Below are positions 7,711 through 17,424 of a stretch of 64,000 nucleotides of DNA, piece by piece. The translations under genes and the position numbers were made by a program. This DNA comes from JAAFJM01 sp964529175 (GTDB taxonomy: Bacteria; Bacteroidota; Bacteroidia; UKL13-3). Numbering within the stretch: the stretch's first letter is position 1; each line of letters opens with the position of its first letter. Location: contig CAZGVO010000008.1 of NCBI GenBank assembly GCA_964529175.1, forward strand, positions 1 to 64,000, in the 5' to 3' direction. The notes under the pieces are model-generated. The model saw nothing but the letters and a program-made list of their open reading frames with translations, had not been told where the DNA came from and ran no database searches.

Positions 7711-8715
7711 ATGAAGTTATGCTATTATAAAAAAAAAATTATTATGCTTTGGAATAAAGAAGAGAAATATGTAGAATTTCCATTTGAGAATGAATCGGAT
7801 TTGGAAGTTGCAGTAAATGTTGTTAAAGACGCTTTATTTGGTTCTACACGTATATACCTAGACGACAAGAAAAAAATTGGACAAAAAGGTGGAACAAACA
7901 ACTTACCTGACGGATATCTTATTGACTTAACAAATAAAATAGAGCCAAAAATATTTGTAGTTGAAAATGATTTGGCAAGTCATCAGCATTTAAAACATAT
8001 AGCTGTTCAAATTCTTGAATTTTCATTATCATTTGAAACATCTAAAGTAAAAGTCAAGAACATTATAAAAGAAATGCTCCAAAGAAGACCAGAAGATTGG
8101 AAAAAATGTGAAGCATTTGCAAAAAAGAATAGCTATGAAAATGTTGACTTTTTACTCGAGTCTATAATTCATAAAAAAGACTCATTTAACGCATTATTAA
8201 TTATTGACGAACTTGGAGAAGAATTGGAAACTGTATTGATTAGTCGGTTTAAGTTTCCTGTAGAAGTAACAACACTAAAAAGATATAAAACTGAAAACGA
8301 TAAAATACTTTACGAATTTGAACCTTTCTTAAACGAAGTAACGGAAGATACTGAAAAGGTTGACATTTCTGATATTGATACAATAGTAATTCCAGCAAGA
8401 GAAGACGGATTTAATGATGTTTTTATAGATGAAAATTGTTGGTATGCAATTAGACTGAATTCATCAATGATTCCTAAAATAAAATATATTGCAGCTTACC
8501 AAGTTGCTCCAATTTCTGCAATTACTCATTTGGCAGAAGTTAAGTCAATTGAACAATGGAAAGACACTAATAAATACATTCTTCATTTTACTGAACCTGC
8601 TGAAAAAATAAAAAAAGTACCTTTAGGTATGAGCAAAGGAAAAGCACCTCAAAGTCCTAGGTACTCTTCTCGTGAAAAGATTTTAAAAGCAAAATCACTT
8701 GACAATGTTTTTTAA
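7711..8715 (+). CDS. PD-(D/E)XK nuclease-like protein of unknown function
   Basis: This protein has 334 residues from the first ATG. A second ATG at 7744 (MLWNKEEKYVEF) gives a more natural start and 323 residues. The segment NLPDGYLIDL (P66-D67), followed by IFVVENDLASH (E85, D87), has the spacing of a PD-(D/E)XK core in which the lysine is not conserved. A helix HIAVQILEFSLSF follows. The last third (about 235-310) contains strands such as WYAIRLNSSM and KYIAAYQVAP, then a WKDTNKYILHF stretch, somewhat like EVE/PUA-type modified-base readers. That comparison is an impression only. It is the last gene of the island before a repeat field. A role in restriction is possible but unproven. Confidence 0.5.
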   Translation: MKLCYYKKKIIMLWNKEEKYVEFPFENESDLEVAVNVVKDALFGSTRIYLDDKKKIGQKGGTNNLPDGYLIDLTNKIEPKIFVVENDLASHQHLKHIAVQILEFSLSFETSKVKVKNIIKEMLQRRPEDWKKCEAFAKKNSYENVDFLLESIIHKKDSFNALLIIDELGEELETVLISRFKFPVEVTTLKRYKTENDKILYEFEPFLNEVTEDTEKVDISDIDTIVIPAREDGFNDVFIDENCWYAIRLNSSMIPKIKYIAAYQVAPISAITHLAEVKSIEQWKDTNKYILHFTEPAEKIKKVPLGMSKGKAPQSPRYSSREKILKAKSLDNVF

Positions 8716-9408
8716 GTAATAATTTACTAGTCGTTAAAGAACATTTGCAATTTGAATACTTATTATAAGCTGCAGCAAATAGAGAACAATCAGTTAAAGC
8801 CAAGGAGATGCTTACAGTATAACGAAGTTTTGTTGGTTTCATGCAGATAGCTATCAAAAGCAACAACGGCAGGTAGCAGATGCTTTCAGTATGACTTGTT
8901 GTTGGACTTCAACAGTAGGCAATAGCTAATGTAAAACAATTAGTTAAAGCCAAGGAGATGCTTGCAGCATGACGAAGTGTTGTTGGTGTCATGCCTATAG
9001 CTATTGGCAGCAATAACGGCAAGAAGAAGATGCTTGCAGTATGACTTGGTTTTTGGTTTGAATTTAATCTTTTGAATACAAATACTCGCTTGAGATTGCC
9101 ACTCACGCCTTGGCGTGATCGCAATGACGTTTGATGTTGACAAAGTTAATGTTAATGAAGAGCAATTTCTTAAAGCCAAGGAGATGCTTACTGCATGACT
9201 TGGTTTTTGTTTTGAATATTCCATATCGATTGGTGAGTGCCGATAGCTTTCGGCAACCAACCGAGGACAAAAAAGCCCGTGTCAGAGACACTACATTTCA
9301 TTACAAATCCTTAGAGCGCTTCGCTAACTCTAAGGATAGTTGTGACAATTGTATTTAAACCGCTGCCATCGCTTTAAGCGATGGCATTGGTGTAAAAATA
9401 TAATAAAA
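8716..9408. repeat. Gene-free REP-like repeat field
   Basis: About 690 bp without a credible gene separate two convergent genes. Five degenerate copies of AGATGCTTnCAGnATGAC occur at about 8806, 8878, 8956, 9028 and 9182. Each can fold as ATGCT...AGCAT. Three of them are preceded by TTAAAGCCAAGG. Between them lie ATAGCTAT...AACAACGG or AATAACGG blocks and a CACGCCttGGCGTG hairpin at about 9104-9117. Hairpins at 9308-9336 (TCCTTAGAG arm) and 9365-9385 (GCCATCGCTT arm, perfect) close the field. Open frames on the minus strand here are repeat translations. Confidence 0.7.
9365..9385. repeat. Perfect 21-bp palindrome between convergent genes
   Basis: GCCATCGCTT and AAGCGATGGC flank a single central base. 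The hairpin lies just after the 3' end of the alpha-2-macroglobulin gene. It has no T tract on either side, so it may be a REP-type hairpin rather than a classical terminator. Confidence 0.5.
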
Positions 9409-12400
9409 CTACCAAAGTGTTTTTCTTTTGCTAACTACCGTTACCCAAGTGCCTTTTTTGCGGGCATAAATATTGCCATTATACATGGCTTCGCAGTTAA
9501 CAGGTGGTAAGTAAAATTTACCTAAATAACTGGCATTTAATACAAAGTAATAAGTTAAAGTTTGTTGGTTATTGATGTTAAAATAAGTGTAAACCCTATC
9601 GTCTTTTATATCTTGGTATTGGCTGGCGCTTGAGGCAAACATTGGGTTTTCGCCAAATAAACGCGCATTGTGAATTTGCCAACCACTAGGGAAAATAGTA
9701 CTTAAAGCCATTTGCTCATAATTACCCATATTGCTTCTGTTGCTTACTTTTACTTCGCATACAAAATCAGTTCCTTGGTCCATTACAGTTGGGTTAATTA
9801 CATTTCCTTTTAAATCTTTGTATTGCACCTGCATTTGTAAGTTGTTTTCAGCATCGGTTACTTGGTCGGTAATTGGCTGACCTTTGTTTATAATGCGCAC
9901 AAACAAGCTCTTAGATAGGTTGTTTTTTACACTGATATTTACTGCATTGCGACCAGTGAAGTTTACATTACTTTGGTAAATAAAAGATTTACTATTTACA
10001 TTTTGTTTTACTCCATTTATGGCAATATCATAGTTTAACGATTTGCCAGCTGTGGTGCTATTGCTATAATCCGACATAGCTAATAAACAATAAGCGGTAG
10101 TTTGTGTGCTTAGCCATTCGTTGCTGCTTAAGTTGCGGCTAATTTGAATGGCTTTTTGTAATGCCAATGTTTGTTTGTTCAATAAATTTAAAGTTTGTAA
10201 AATAATGGCATCATCGCGTTCATCGCTACCATAGCTAAAATTCATTTCGCTGTAGTTGGTAACATTTATTGGCAAGTTTTTAATCAATTGCTCAGCTACC
10301 TCTTTTTGGCCTACTAAAGCATACGATGCTGCTAAACTCCATTTACTTATATTATTCAAATCTTTCGATTCTTTTAACCTATTCATGGCACCAATTTCGG
10401 CAGCACCACAAAGCGCTAAAGTGTATAATCTGTATGATTGAACAATGTCATTGCTTTGAGCTGTTTGGCTATAATTTTGAGCCAAACGTTTTTGAAACTG
10501 TTTCCAATTGCCCAATAAACTATTAGGAACAGCATAACCATTTTTTTGTGCTTCTACTAAAAAATGACCTGCATAATTGGTTCCCCATTCATCGCTCACG
10601 CCTTGTCCTGGCCAATATGCAAAACCACCATCGCTGGTTTGGAATAATTTTATACGATCAATACCACGTTTAATATTGGCTTCAATATTTTTAGCTTTGA
10701 TGCTATTTAATTCAATCAATTTATTTAAAACCAATTGAGGAAAAACAGATGAAGTAGTTTGTTCAATACAACCATGTGGGTATTGAATTAAATAATCTAA
10801 ACGCTTACTTAAATTAATAGGAGGGATGCTTGAAACCTCTACTGTAGCATTGCTTATATTACTTGCGCCAATAGGTGTAATGCTTGCTGAATAGTTTCCG
10901 TTTGCTTCAGTAATTCCTTCTTTTACATCGGTTATTACTGGGTTCGGATTTCTGATGTCAATTTCAATTTCTTCGCTGATACTTTGTGAACCATTGCTAG
11001 CTTTTAAAGTAATGCGGCCTATACCAGTTACCGATTTCATGTTTAATTCAAAATCAACCATTTCTTCTCCAGGTTTTTTAAAGTAAACTGTTTTGGTACT
11101 GGCACCTTGCACGCTCAATAAATTATTTACCTGCACACTTACTTGTGCATTTTTTATTTTGCTTTCCATGGCAAATAAACTTACTGGAAGTTTTACTGTT
11201 TCGTTAATTCCTAATACACGCGGTAATGAAGCCAACATCATCAATGGTTTTCTTACAGGAACGGCTTTTTCAGTGCTTCCATAAGCTCCATCTTGACCAG
11301 CAATTACCATAATTCTAACCGAACCATAATAAGTTGGTAATACAAATGATAGGTTTTCTTTTTTACCTTTTGGTAAATAAAATGGTCCAATAAACTTAAC
11401 AATGGGTTTAAAACGATTGGCTTTATTGTCTTTGCGTTTTTTATTAATTCCTTCGTCACCACCTATGGTTAAAACTTTATCCATTTGTAAGCTAAAAGCA
11501 TTCATTATAAAGTCGTACAAATCGTTGGTTTGAACGCCAAGCGCTTCTCTTGCATAAAAATCATCGTGCGGATTTGGTGTTTTATATCGGGTTAAATCTA
11601 ATAAACCTTCATCCACTATTGCTACAGTGTAAGTCATGGCACGTCCATTGGCTTCACTTATTTCAATGCTTTGTTTTTCATCAGGACGTAAAACTTCAGG
11701 TGCTTTTATTACAGGTTTTAAAACTGTTTCTACATCGCTTACATTTATTGGTTTTATTCCGTATAAACGTATTGGTAAATCGTTATTAACCTGTGCATGT
11801 GGCTGCAATAAACTTACATGCACAAAGGCATTTGGAAGCATTTGTTTGGTGGCAGTAAATTTGAATTCAGTTTCGCCTTTGGTTAAATTACCCCAATAAG
11901 TTTTAACTACTTCAGTTCCATTTTCAATACTAATTAATGCTCTTCCATTTGCACTGCTAGGTATTTTTAAAACCACTTCATCGCCTACTTTATAATCGTT
12001 TTTATTGGTACTAAACGAAAGCATGGTGGCTTCTTGCGAATTGCCTCTGTTGCTTCGGCTATATGAATTTGGCCAATCTAAATAAAAGGTTTGCGTGCTA
12101 CTGTGGTTGGTTTTTAAATTGGTAGCTATTACCATATAACGGCCCCAATCTGGATAATTTACCGTTATATTATAACTTCCTCTTCCATTGCTAATACTGA
12201 TGTTTTCGTCTTTAATTAAACTATTGTATTGGCTATTGGCAAAATCACTTAAATCTTCATCCGATCTATCCCACCACCAACGGTATTCAATTTTATATAC
12301 TTTGATATTTACATTGCTTGAGCCATAAACAATACTTCCATTTTTATTTAAACAAGCCAAATCAATTTTTAAAGGACTATTGGTTTCGTAATAATCGTAA

Positions 12401-14997
12401 GGATTAGCCAAATCCGGTAATTTTAAACCAATATATTCATTATAGGGATGGTAGTTTTCGTTGAATCTATCAGTGCTAAATCCTCCGCCTGGTTCAAATA
12501 CTTTGGTTAAAAAGTTAACGTTTAACATACCTGGTGCATCTTCTCCAGCTTGCATACTTCCACCAATTTTAGCTACACCATCAGCATTTAATTGACCATC
12601 AAAAATACGTTCAGTTTCTGCATTTAATTTTTTGGTTTCATCAATAAAATTATAGTTTTCAAATCCTTTAAATTTAAAATCGCTTACACTAAAAGTTGCA
12701 TCTACCGTGGCGTTAAAGTTACTTGCTATGGCTCCATGAAGCCAGGTAGAACTTAAGGTTCCGTTTAATTCATTTCCTTTGGTAAGTAATTTATCGTTAA
12801 ACGATAGGTTGATTTTTAACCTATTAGGAACAACGGTTTCTATTCTTACATTTTTTTCAAAAACTACATTGCCAATTTTAACTTTAGCTAACCAATTTCC
12901 TGTAGGTGCATTGTCATCGGTGGTAGTTGTAAAATTATAAAAGCCATTGATATTTTTACTGTTAATAATTCTGCGATGTATTTGTCCTTGTGGATTGTAT
13001 AATTCAAATGCAACCGGCACATCAATTGGTAAAGTTTTACCTTTATCATCTAAAATAAAGTTGAAGAACAAACTATCTCCTGGGCGCCATACACCACGTT
13101 CTCCATATAAAAACCCTTTGATACCACGCATTAAAGGTTTACCTCCAATATCATATCGGCTTAAGTTTAAAGCTGTACTTTCATCTAAACGTAAATATGC
13201 TTTTTGATTATTAAATGCGGCAATTAATAAAAATGGTTTTTGATTTACTTTTACTGTAGCCCAACCTTGACCATCGGTTGTAGCTTCCGCTATTTCTATT
13301 TGTTGGAAATTTAAAATAGATAATTTTACACCAGTTAATGGATTGGTAGTTTTAATATCGTTAGCGGAAATAAACAACATGCCATTGCTTCCTCGTTTGG
13401 CTATTAAACCAATATTGCTCGATAATAAATTACGGCTTACCCAACGTTGGCGGTTATAATAACTATTATGGCAAGGGTTGTCGCGTTCATCCCAATCGTA
13501 ATCCTCAGGCCAATAATATTCATCGTATTCGCCATTACTTTGAGTTTCGCTTTCGTCCCACACTGCAGTAGTTTCTAAGTTTTCGTCTTCAGGAGTAGTG
13601 TTGCTGTAATTTACATTGGTATCTTTTGCGCAGCTATATAAACTGTATTCTTTTTTAAAACTTATTTCAACATTATAAATTGCGCCAGGCTCAGTTTTCA
13701 TTACTTGTGCCAAGTCTATTGCAAAACGGTTGGTTCTGTTTAAATCCGTTAATTTATTTTTACCTAAAAGCACTTTACGTTTGATGATTGGAACGCCAAC
13801 TCTGCGTAATTCATTTACACCATCAAGGGTGTTTACTTGCAAAAATTGAGGAATATTTTGCTCAAAAATTTTAACAATGGTAACATCAATTGCACTTAAG
13901 TTAATGGATTCAAACGGCAATAAAAATTTATTACCATCAGGCATTATTACACCTTTACCTATTAAGTTTACCGAAGGTAATTCGTTATTAAAAGTTACCG
14001 AATAAGAACTAGCAATTGGTAATTTATTGCCTAAAGTATTCAGTATTCCTGCATTTACATAAATGATTTTAGTGCCAATAAACTTACTATCTGAATATAT
14101 TTTTACTTGATTTCCAAAAACTGTAAAGCGCAAATCTTCATTATCGGTAATGGTAATTAATCCTGTTAAATCTTGGTTTGGTTCAATTGGGTCAGAAAAA
14201 AACAAACTAATAAATTGTTCATCACCATTTTCTGCCTCGGCCGAAAGCGCTTTAAAATCGCCCATTGCAGGAATTTGCATTTTTATAGAACCTTTGTTAT
14301 CAGCATCAATTACTTTTCCATCATAACTTACACTAATGTCGTATGCAGCGTTTAATCTTTCAATACTATCTACCGTAAATTCATGTGTAACTCCATCGGT
14401 ATTATGTAACCATTTTACATGATAAGCATTGCCGCCTTTGCCCACTGTTATCAATTGTTCTAATACTTTTTCTTCTTCAAAATCGGCCGTAAAAACCATG
14501 CCTTTTAAGCTAACGTATTTATAGTTATTGGCATCTAAGGCTACTAGGTGCGTGCTTTTTACTTCAAATGATTGTTTAACCGTTTCGCTATAAAATTCAA
14601 ATACCGATAAATCGGCAGGTAAATCTTTTATGATTTCATTTAAATAAAACTTGATTTCATATTCTGTTTCGCGCTTCAATAATTCCTTTGGTTTGTATTG
14701 GATGGTAAATGCATCTAACATTTCAACTGTTCCTTCTACCGATGGGCTTATGTCAAACAATTTTTTAGGATTTAATAAAATACTACTGTCGGTTATGGCC
14801 TTGGTAAGTTTAACTACAAAAGCATCATTTCGTTTAATAATACTTGGGCTAAAAGCAGAAATGTAAGCACCAAATGCTGGATTGGTGTTTTTACGTTTGG
14901 TTAAAGGTTCGGCTTTTAAAAGCCAAATAATTCCTACAAAAAGGGCTACAAATGCGGCAATGGCAATTTTAGGCGACTTTGAAATAAAGGTTTTCAT
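9409..14997 (-). CDS. Alpha-2-macroglobulin family protein with thioester
   Basis: This is a very large protein of 1862 residues. An N-terminal hydrophobic segment (about 10-28, IAIAAFVALFVGIIWLL) anchors it to the inner membrane facing the periplasm, with no lipobox. Macroglobulin-type beta domains follow, including the GVWRPGDSLFF motif near 640. The thioester motif CIEQ is intact at 1410-1413 (PHGCIEQTTS), followed by an alpha-helical toroid (about 1420-1650) and a beta-rich C-terminal domain. Bacterial members are thought to trap attacking proteases covalently in the periplasm, usually beside the gene for penicillin-binding protein PBP1C. No such partner is next to it here. An acidic, aromatic insert (about 480-530) is unusual. 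Family assignment is secure, but target proteases are unknown. Confidence 0.9.
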   Translation of the reverse strand: MKTFISKSPKIAIAAFVALFVGIIWLLKAEPLTKRKNTNPAFGAYISAFSPSIIKRNDAFVVKLTKAITDSSILLNPKKLFDISPSVEGTVEMLDAFTIQYKPKELLKRETEYEIKFYLNEIIKDLPADLSVFEFYSETVKQSFEVKSTHLVALDANNYKYVSLKGMVFTADFEEEKVLEQLITVGKGGNAYHVKWLHNTDGVTHEFTVDSIERLNAAYDISVSYDGKVIDADNKGSIKMQIPAMGDFKALSAEAENGDEQFISLFFSDPIEPNQDLTGLITITDNEDLRFTVFGNQVKIYSDSKFIGTKIIYVNAGILNTLGNKLPIASSYSVTFNNELPSVNLIGKGVIMPDGNKFLLPFESINLSAIDVTIVKIFEQNIPQFLQVNTLDGVNELRRVGVPIIKRKVLLGKNKLTDLNRTNRFAIDLAQVMKTEPGAIYNVEISFKKEYSLYSCAKDTNVNYSNTTPEDENLETTAVWDESETQSNGEYDEYYWPEDYDWDERDNPCHNSYYNRQRWVSRNLLSSNIGLIAKRGSNGMLFISANDIKTTNPLTGVKLSILNFQQIEIAEATTDGQGWATVKVNQKPFLLIAAFNNQKAYLRLDESTALNLSRYDIGGKPLMRGIKGFLYGERGVWRPGDSLFFNFILDDKGKTLPIDVPVAFELYNPQGQIHRRIINSKNINGFYNFTTTTDDNAPTGNWLAKVKIGNVVFEKNVRIETVVPNRLKINLSFNDKLLTKGNELNGTLSSTWLHGAIASNFNATVDATFSVSDFKFKGFENYNFIDETKKLNAETERIFDGQLNADGVAKIGGSMQAGEDAPGMLNVNFLTKVFEPGGGFSTDRFNENYHPYNEYIGLKLPDLANPYDYYETNSPLKIDLACLNKNGSIVYGSSNVNIKVYKIEYRWWWDRSDEDLSDFANSQYNSLIKDENISISNGRGSYNITVNYPDWGRYMVIATNLKTNHSSTQTFYLDWPNSYSRSNRGNSQEATMLSFSTNKNDYKVGDEVVLKIPSSANGRALISIENGTEVVKTYWGNLTKGETEFKFTATKQMLPNAFVHVSLLQPHAQVNNDLPIRLYGIKPINVSDVETVLKPVIKAPEVLRPDEKQSIEISEANGRAMTYTVAIVDEGLLDLTRYKTPNPHDDFYAREALGVQTNDLYDFIMNAFSLQMDKVLTIGGDEGINKKRKDNKANRFKPIVKFIGPFYLPKGKKENLSFVLPTYYGSVRIMVIAGQDGAYGSTEKAVPVRKPLMMLASLPRVLGINETVKLPVSLFAMESKIKNAQVSVQVNNLLSVQGASTKTVYFKKPGEEMVDFELNMKSVTGIGRITLKASNGSQSISEEIEIDIRNPNPVITDVKEGITEANGNYSASITPIGASNISNATVEVSSIPPINLSKRLDYLIQYPHGCIEQTTSSVFPQLVLNKLIELNSIKAKNIEANIKRGIDRIKLFQTSDGGFAYWPGQGVSDEWGTNYAGHFLVEAQKNGYAVPNSLLGNWKQFQKRLAQNYSQTAQSNDIVQSYRLYTLALCGAAEIGAMNRLKESKDLNNISKWSLAASYALVGQKEVAEQLIKNLPINVTNYSEMNFSYGSDERDDAIILQTLNLLNKQTLALQKAIQISRNLSSNEWLSTQTTAYCLLAMSDYSNSTTAGKSLNYDIAINGVKQNVNSKSFIYQSNVNFTGRNAVNISVKNNLSKSLFVRIINKGQPITDQVTDAENNLQMQVQYKDLKGNVINPTVMDQGTDFVCEVKVSNRSNMGNYEQMALSTIFPSGWQIHNARLFGENPMFASSASQYQDIKDDRVYTYFNINNQQTLTYYFVLNASYLGKFYLPPVNCEAMYNGNIYARKKGTWVTVVSKRKTLW

Positions 14998-15066
14998 GCA
15001 TTAATGGGTAATAATGGTGTAAATTAATAACATAATTATCTGATTTACTATAGTGTTGATTTATTG

Positions 15067-15099
15067 TTTGAATGATTTTTTGAGTTTAATTTACCTTTG
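15067..15099 (+). promoter_or_regulatory. Bacteroidota-type promoter for the methyltransferase gene
   Basis: TTTG at 15067-15070 and TACCTTTG at 15092-15099 are separated by 21 bp, close to the TTTG-N19-TAnnTTTG pattern known for the major sigma factor of this phylum. The start codon at 15118 follows at a sensible distance. Confidence 0.5.
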
Positions 15100-15117
15100 A
15101 CCTAAAATATTTAAAAT

Positions 15118-15927
15118 TTGAAATTTCATTACCTAAAACATTTTATAAAACACTATTTTACAGCTACTTTAATAGATGTTTTGCATTCGCCTTTTGTTTT
15201 TACTTTGTACCAAACTTGTATTAAGCAACAAAAAGACCTTACTACATTTAATGAAATTGAAAATATTAGAAATCAACTTATTGAAAATAAGAATATTATA
15301 AATTATTCCGATTTAGGAGCTGGTAGTAATTTACTTTCTAAAAATATTGAAAAATCAATAGGACAATTGGCTAAAGCTCATTTAAAACCTGCTAGAATTG
15401 CTCAAATTATACATAGAATCGTTTTGAATTATAAGTATAAGAATATCATTGAGTTAGGTACTTCTTTAGGTGTTACTAGCAGTTATATTGCATCGGCTTT
15501 AAAACAAAATTTTGAATCCAACGAGGTTAATTTTACTACCATCGAAGGTTCTTCATCTATTAAGCAAATTGCCAATGAGCAGTTTACTATTTTAAAATTA
15601 AGTGATTACATCAATTCTATTGAGGGAAATTTTGATGAACAGCTTGAGCCCGTTTTAAATACTTACAAAAATGTGGATGTTTTTTTTGTAGATGGCAATC
15701 ATACCTACGAAGCTACCATGAGATATTTTGAAAAAGCCTTGCCATTAGCACACAACGATTCGGTTTTTATTTTTGATGATATCTACTGGAGCCCAGGAAT
15801 GACAAAGGCTTGGGAGGAAATTAAACAACACTCAAAAGTACAACAAACGGTAGATTTGTTTTTTATTGGATTGGTATATTTTAGAACTGAACAAATTAGA
15901 CAACATTTTAAATTACGTGTTATTTAA
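15118..15927 (+). CDS. Class I SAM-dependent methyltransferase
   Basis: The product has 269 residues and begins at a TTG codon. No ATG is available upstream, and the first residues (KFHYLKHFIKHYF...LHSPFVF) match the usual start of this Bacteroidota family. The Rossmann core has NIIELGTSLGVTSSYIA (motif I), a second strand VNFTTIEGS, then VDVFFVDGNHTYEATMRYF and SVFIFDDIYWSPGMTKAW. These resemble the Methyltransf_24 / O-methyltransferase-like group with an acidic DDIYW active-site region. Substrate is unknown. A good promoter lies directly upstream and the gene appears monocistronic. Confidence 0.75.
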   Translation: MKFHYLKHFIKHYFTATLIDVLHSPFVFTLYQTCIKQQKDLTTFNEIENIRNQLIENKNIINYSDLGAGSNLLSKNIEKSIGQLAKAHLKPARIAQIIHRIVLNYKYKNIIELGTSLGVTSSYIASALKQNFESNEVNFTTIEGSSSIKQIANEQFTILKLSDYINSIEGNFDEQLEPVLNTYKNVDVFFVDGNHTYEATMRYFEKALPLAHNDSVFIFDDIYWSPGMTKAWEEIKQHSKVQQTVDLFFIGLVYFRTEQIRQHFKLRVI

Positions 15928-15954
15928 TTAGTTTATATCTGTTTTGTAGATTTT

Positions 15955-15962
15955 TATTTTTG
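15955..15962 (+). promoter_or_regulatory. Possible -7 element (TATTTTTG)
   Basis: TATTTTTG matches TAnnTTTG and sits 15 bp before the ATG of the DUF3078 gene. A -33 element is not clear: the expected position has TTTA. Confidence 0.3.
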
Positions 15963-15977
15963 TAAATAAAATTATCT

Positions 15978-16865
15978 ATGAAAAAAATTCTCTTACTCAT
16001 TTCAGTTTTTGCTTCAATTAATGCTTTTGCTCAAACTGCTGATTCTTCAAACATTCAAGTCATACCTAAAGTTAAGTGGACACATAGTGCCCAAACAGGT
16101 TTAAATATAACCCAATCTTCTTTTTCTGATAATTGGAAAGGTGGGGGTATAAGCTCCATTTCTTATGGTGGTTTTTTAAATATTTTAAGCAAATACCAAG
16201 GTCCCAAATGGAGTATTAACAGCGACTTACAACTTCAACTAGGCTTTTTAAACAATGGCAAGCAAACTACCAAAAACTCAGATAGAATTTTTTACGATTT
16301 AAAAGCAGGTAGAAAAATTGCCAAACATTGGGATTTATTCGTTTCAACCAATTTTCAAACACAATTTCAAGAAGGATATTTGTATGGTAAAAAGAAAGAT
16401 GGTGGCGACTCATTGGTTTCTTTGTTTATGGCTCCCGCTTATTTAACTTCTTCTTTAGGGGTGGAGTACAAACCAGTTCCTTATTTTTGGGGTCGATTGG
16501 GTATTGGAACTTTGCGTCAAACATTTGTATTAAATGATGAATTATCGGCTATTAAAGCTTATGGTTTGGAAAAAGCTGGTGATAAAATTAGAAATCAAGC
16601 GGTATTACAAGCTATTTTAAATTTTGATAGAGATGTAATGAAAACTGTTAATTTGAAATTCCGCTCAGCTACCAACTGGGATTACATAAAATTTGATAAA
16701 GTAGGTGCCATTGTACAGCGTTTTGATATTAATTTTACCATGAAAGTTAATAAATATATTAATACCAATTTACAAGCTGTAGTGCTTTACGATTACGATC
16801 AAGATAAAGATTGGCAACGTTCGCAAATACTTTCGTTAGGTATTTTATATAGCTGGCAGAGATAA
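15978..16865 (+). CDS. DUF3078 outer-membrane protein
   Basis: This 295-residue protein has a signal peptide (MKKILLLISVFASINAFAQ, cut after about residue 19). The mature part is rich in alternating aromatic and polar strands: WTHSAQTGLNITQSSFSDNWKGG, then GPKWSINSDLQLQLGF, DLFVSTNFQTQF and a terminal SQILSLGILYSWQR. This is typical of DUF3078 proteins, which are predicted outer-membrane beta-barrels of unknown function common in Bacteroidota. The SFSDNWKGGG motif near the N-terminus is characteristic. It is followed by a strong bidirectional terminator. Confidence 0.8.
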   Translation: MKKILLLISVFASINAFAQTADSSNIQVIPKVKWTHSAQTGLNITQSSFSDNWKGGGISSISYGGFLNILSKYQGPKWSINSDLQLQLGFLNNGKQTTKNSDRIFYDLKAGRKIAKHWDLFVSTNFQTQFQEGYLYGKKKDGGDSLVSLFMAPAYLTSSLGVEYKPVPYFWGRLGIGTLRQTFVLNDELSAIKAYGLEKAGDKIRNQAVLQAILNFDRDVMKTVNLKFRSATNWDYIKFDKVGAIVQRFDINFTMKVNKYINTNLQAVVLYDYDQDKDWQRSQILSLGILYSWQR

Positions 16866-16887
16866 TTTTAATTACTAATTTATTAAG

Positions 16888-16933
16888 TTATAAAACAAAA
16901 AAACACGAGCCGAAACTCGTGTTTTTTTTATGG
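16888..16933. terminator. Bidirectional terminator, copy 1 of a flanking direct repeat
   Basis: CACGAG (16904-16909) pairs with CTCGTG (16916-16921) around CCGAAA, extended by A7/T8 arms. It ends the DUF3078 gene and also the minus-strand TOPRIM-like gene that stops at 16934. The whole 46-bp sequence recurs at 18521-18565 with only one T fewer, so the two copies bracket the ATPase/TOPRIM gene pair. Confidence 0.85.
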
Positions 16934-17422
16934 TTATTTATTTAATTCATCAATCCAATTCTTTACCGTTTGAAGAGGTGATTTCGGTTTTTGCGACAAA
17001 GCGTTAATAAAATTTCTAAAATGAACGTCTCTTCCAATACTCTGGCTTTTGTATCTTTTTTTATTAGTTAACAAATCACTTACTCCATAATTTGTCTTTT
17101 CAAGTCCCAATTCATTAGCCATTTCACTGAGCCATTTTTCAATATTGGGATGTTCTATTAAGTAATTTTTGGTATTAGGTTTTTGCTTCAGTATTAATGT
17201 ATTGTTGTGAGCAGTTTTTATTGTTTGATACTTTGTGTTTTCTGCATCCCCTTTTCTAGCTTTATCTCTATCTATAAAACCAATTCCAAGTTTACCATTA
17301 TAGTTTTTATTTAAACTATTAATAACCTGACCAATGCTTTGAATATGATTGGGCTTGCTATAACCAAGTACCTCTATAACAGCGGTGTCTGCGTAACATT
17401 CAGGAAGTATAAATTTACCCAT
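16934..17422 (-). CDS. Small TOPRIM-like protein, partner of the AAA ATPase
   Basis: This 162-residue protein starts MGKFILPECYADTAVIEVLG. E8 and D12 (E-x3-D) and D51-R-D53 in GIGFIDRDK match in order and spacing the acidic residues of a TOPRIM fold, as found in OLD-family nucleases and in PARIS AriB-type effectors. The rest is basic and helical (NPNIEKWLSEMANELG-like stretch, then KKRYKSQSIGRD). It is much shorter than AriB/DUF4435 proteins (about 300 residues). The ATPase gene ends 2 bp before its start, so the two are translated together. I propose an ATPase-gated TOPRIM nuclease. That is inference from motifs and pairing. Confidence 0.5.
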   Translation of the reverse strand: MGKFILPECYADTAVIEVLGYSKPNHIQSIGQVINSLNKNYNGKLGIGFIDRDKARKGDAENTKYQTIKTAHNNTLILKQKPNTKNYLIEHPNIEKWLSEMANELGLEKTNYGVSDLLTNKKRYKSQSIGRDVHFRNFINALSQKPKSPLQTVKNWIDELNK

Positions 17423-17424
17423 AC

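Noticed and set aside
8657..9291. Several overlapping minus-strand open frames of 60-106 codons and one plus-strand frame at 9131-9358
   Set aside because: They translate the REP-like repeat field, share repeated peptides such as KPSHAVSISLAL with each other, and have no family-like features.
11550..11899. Plus-strand frames opposite the alpha-2-macroglobulin gene
   Set aside because: They are antisense shadows of a well-supported long gene.
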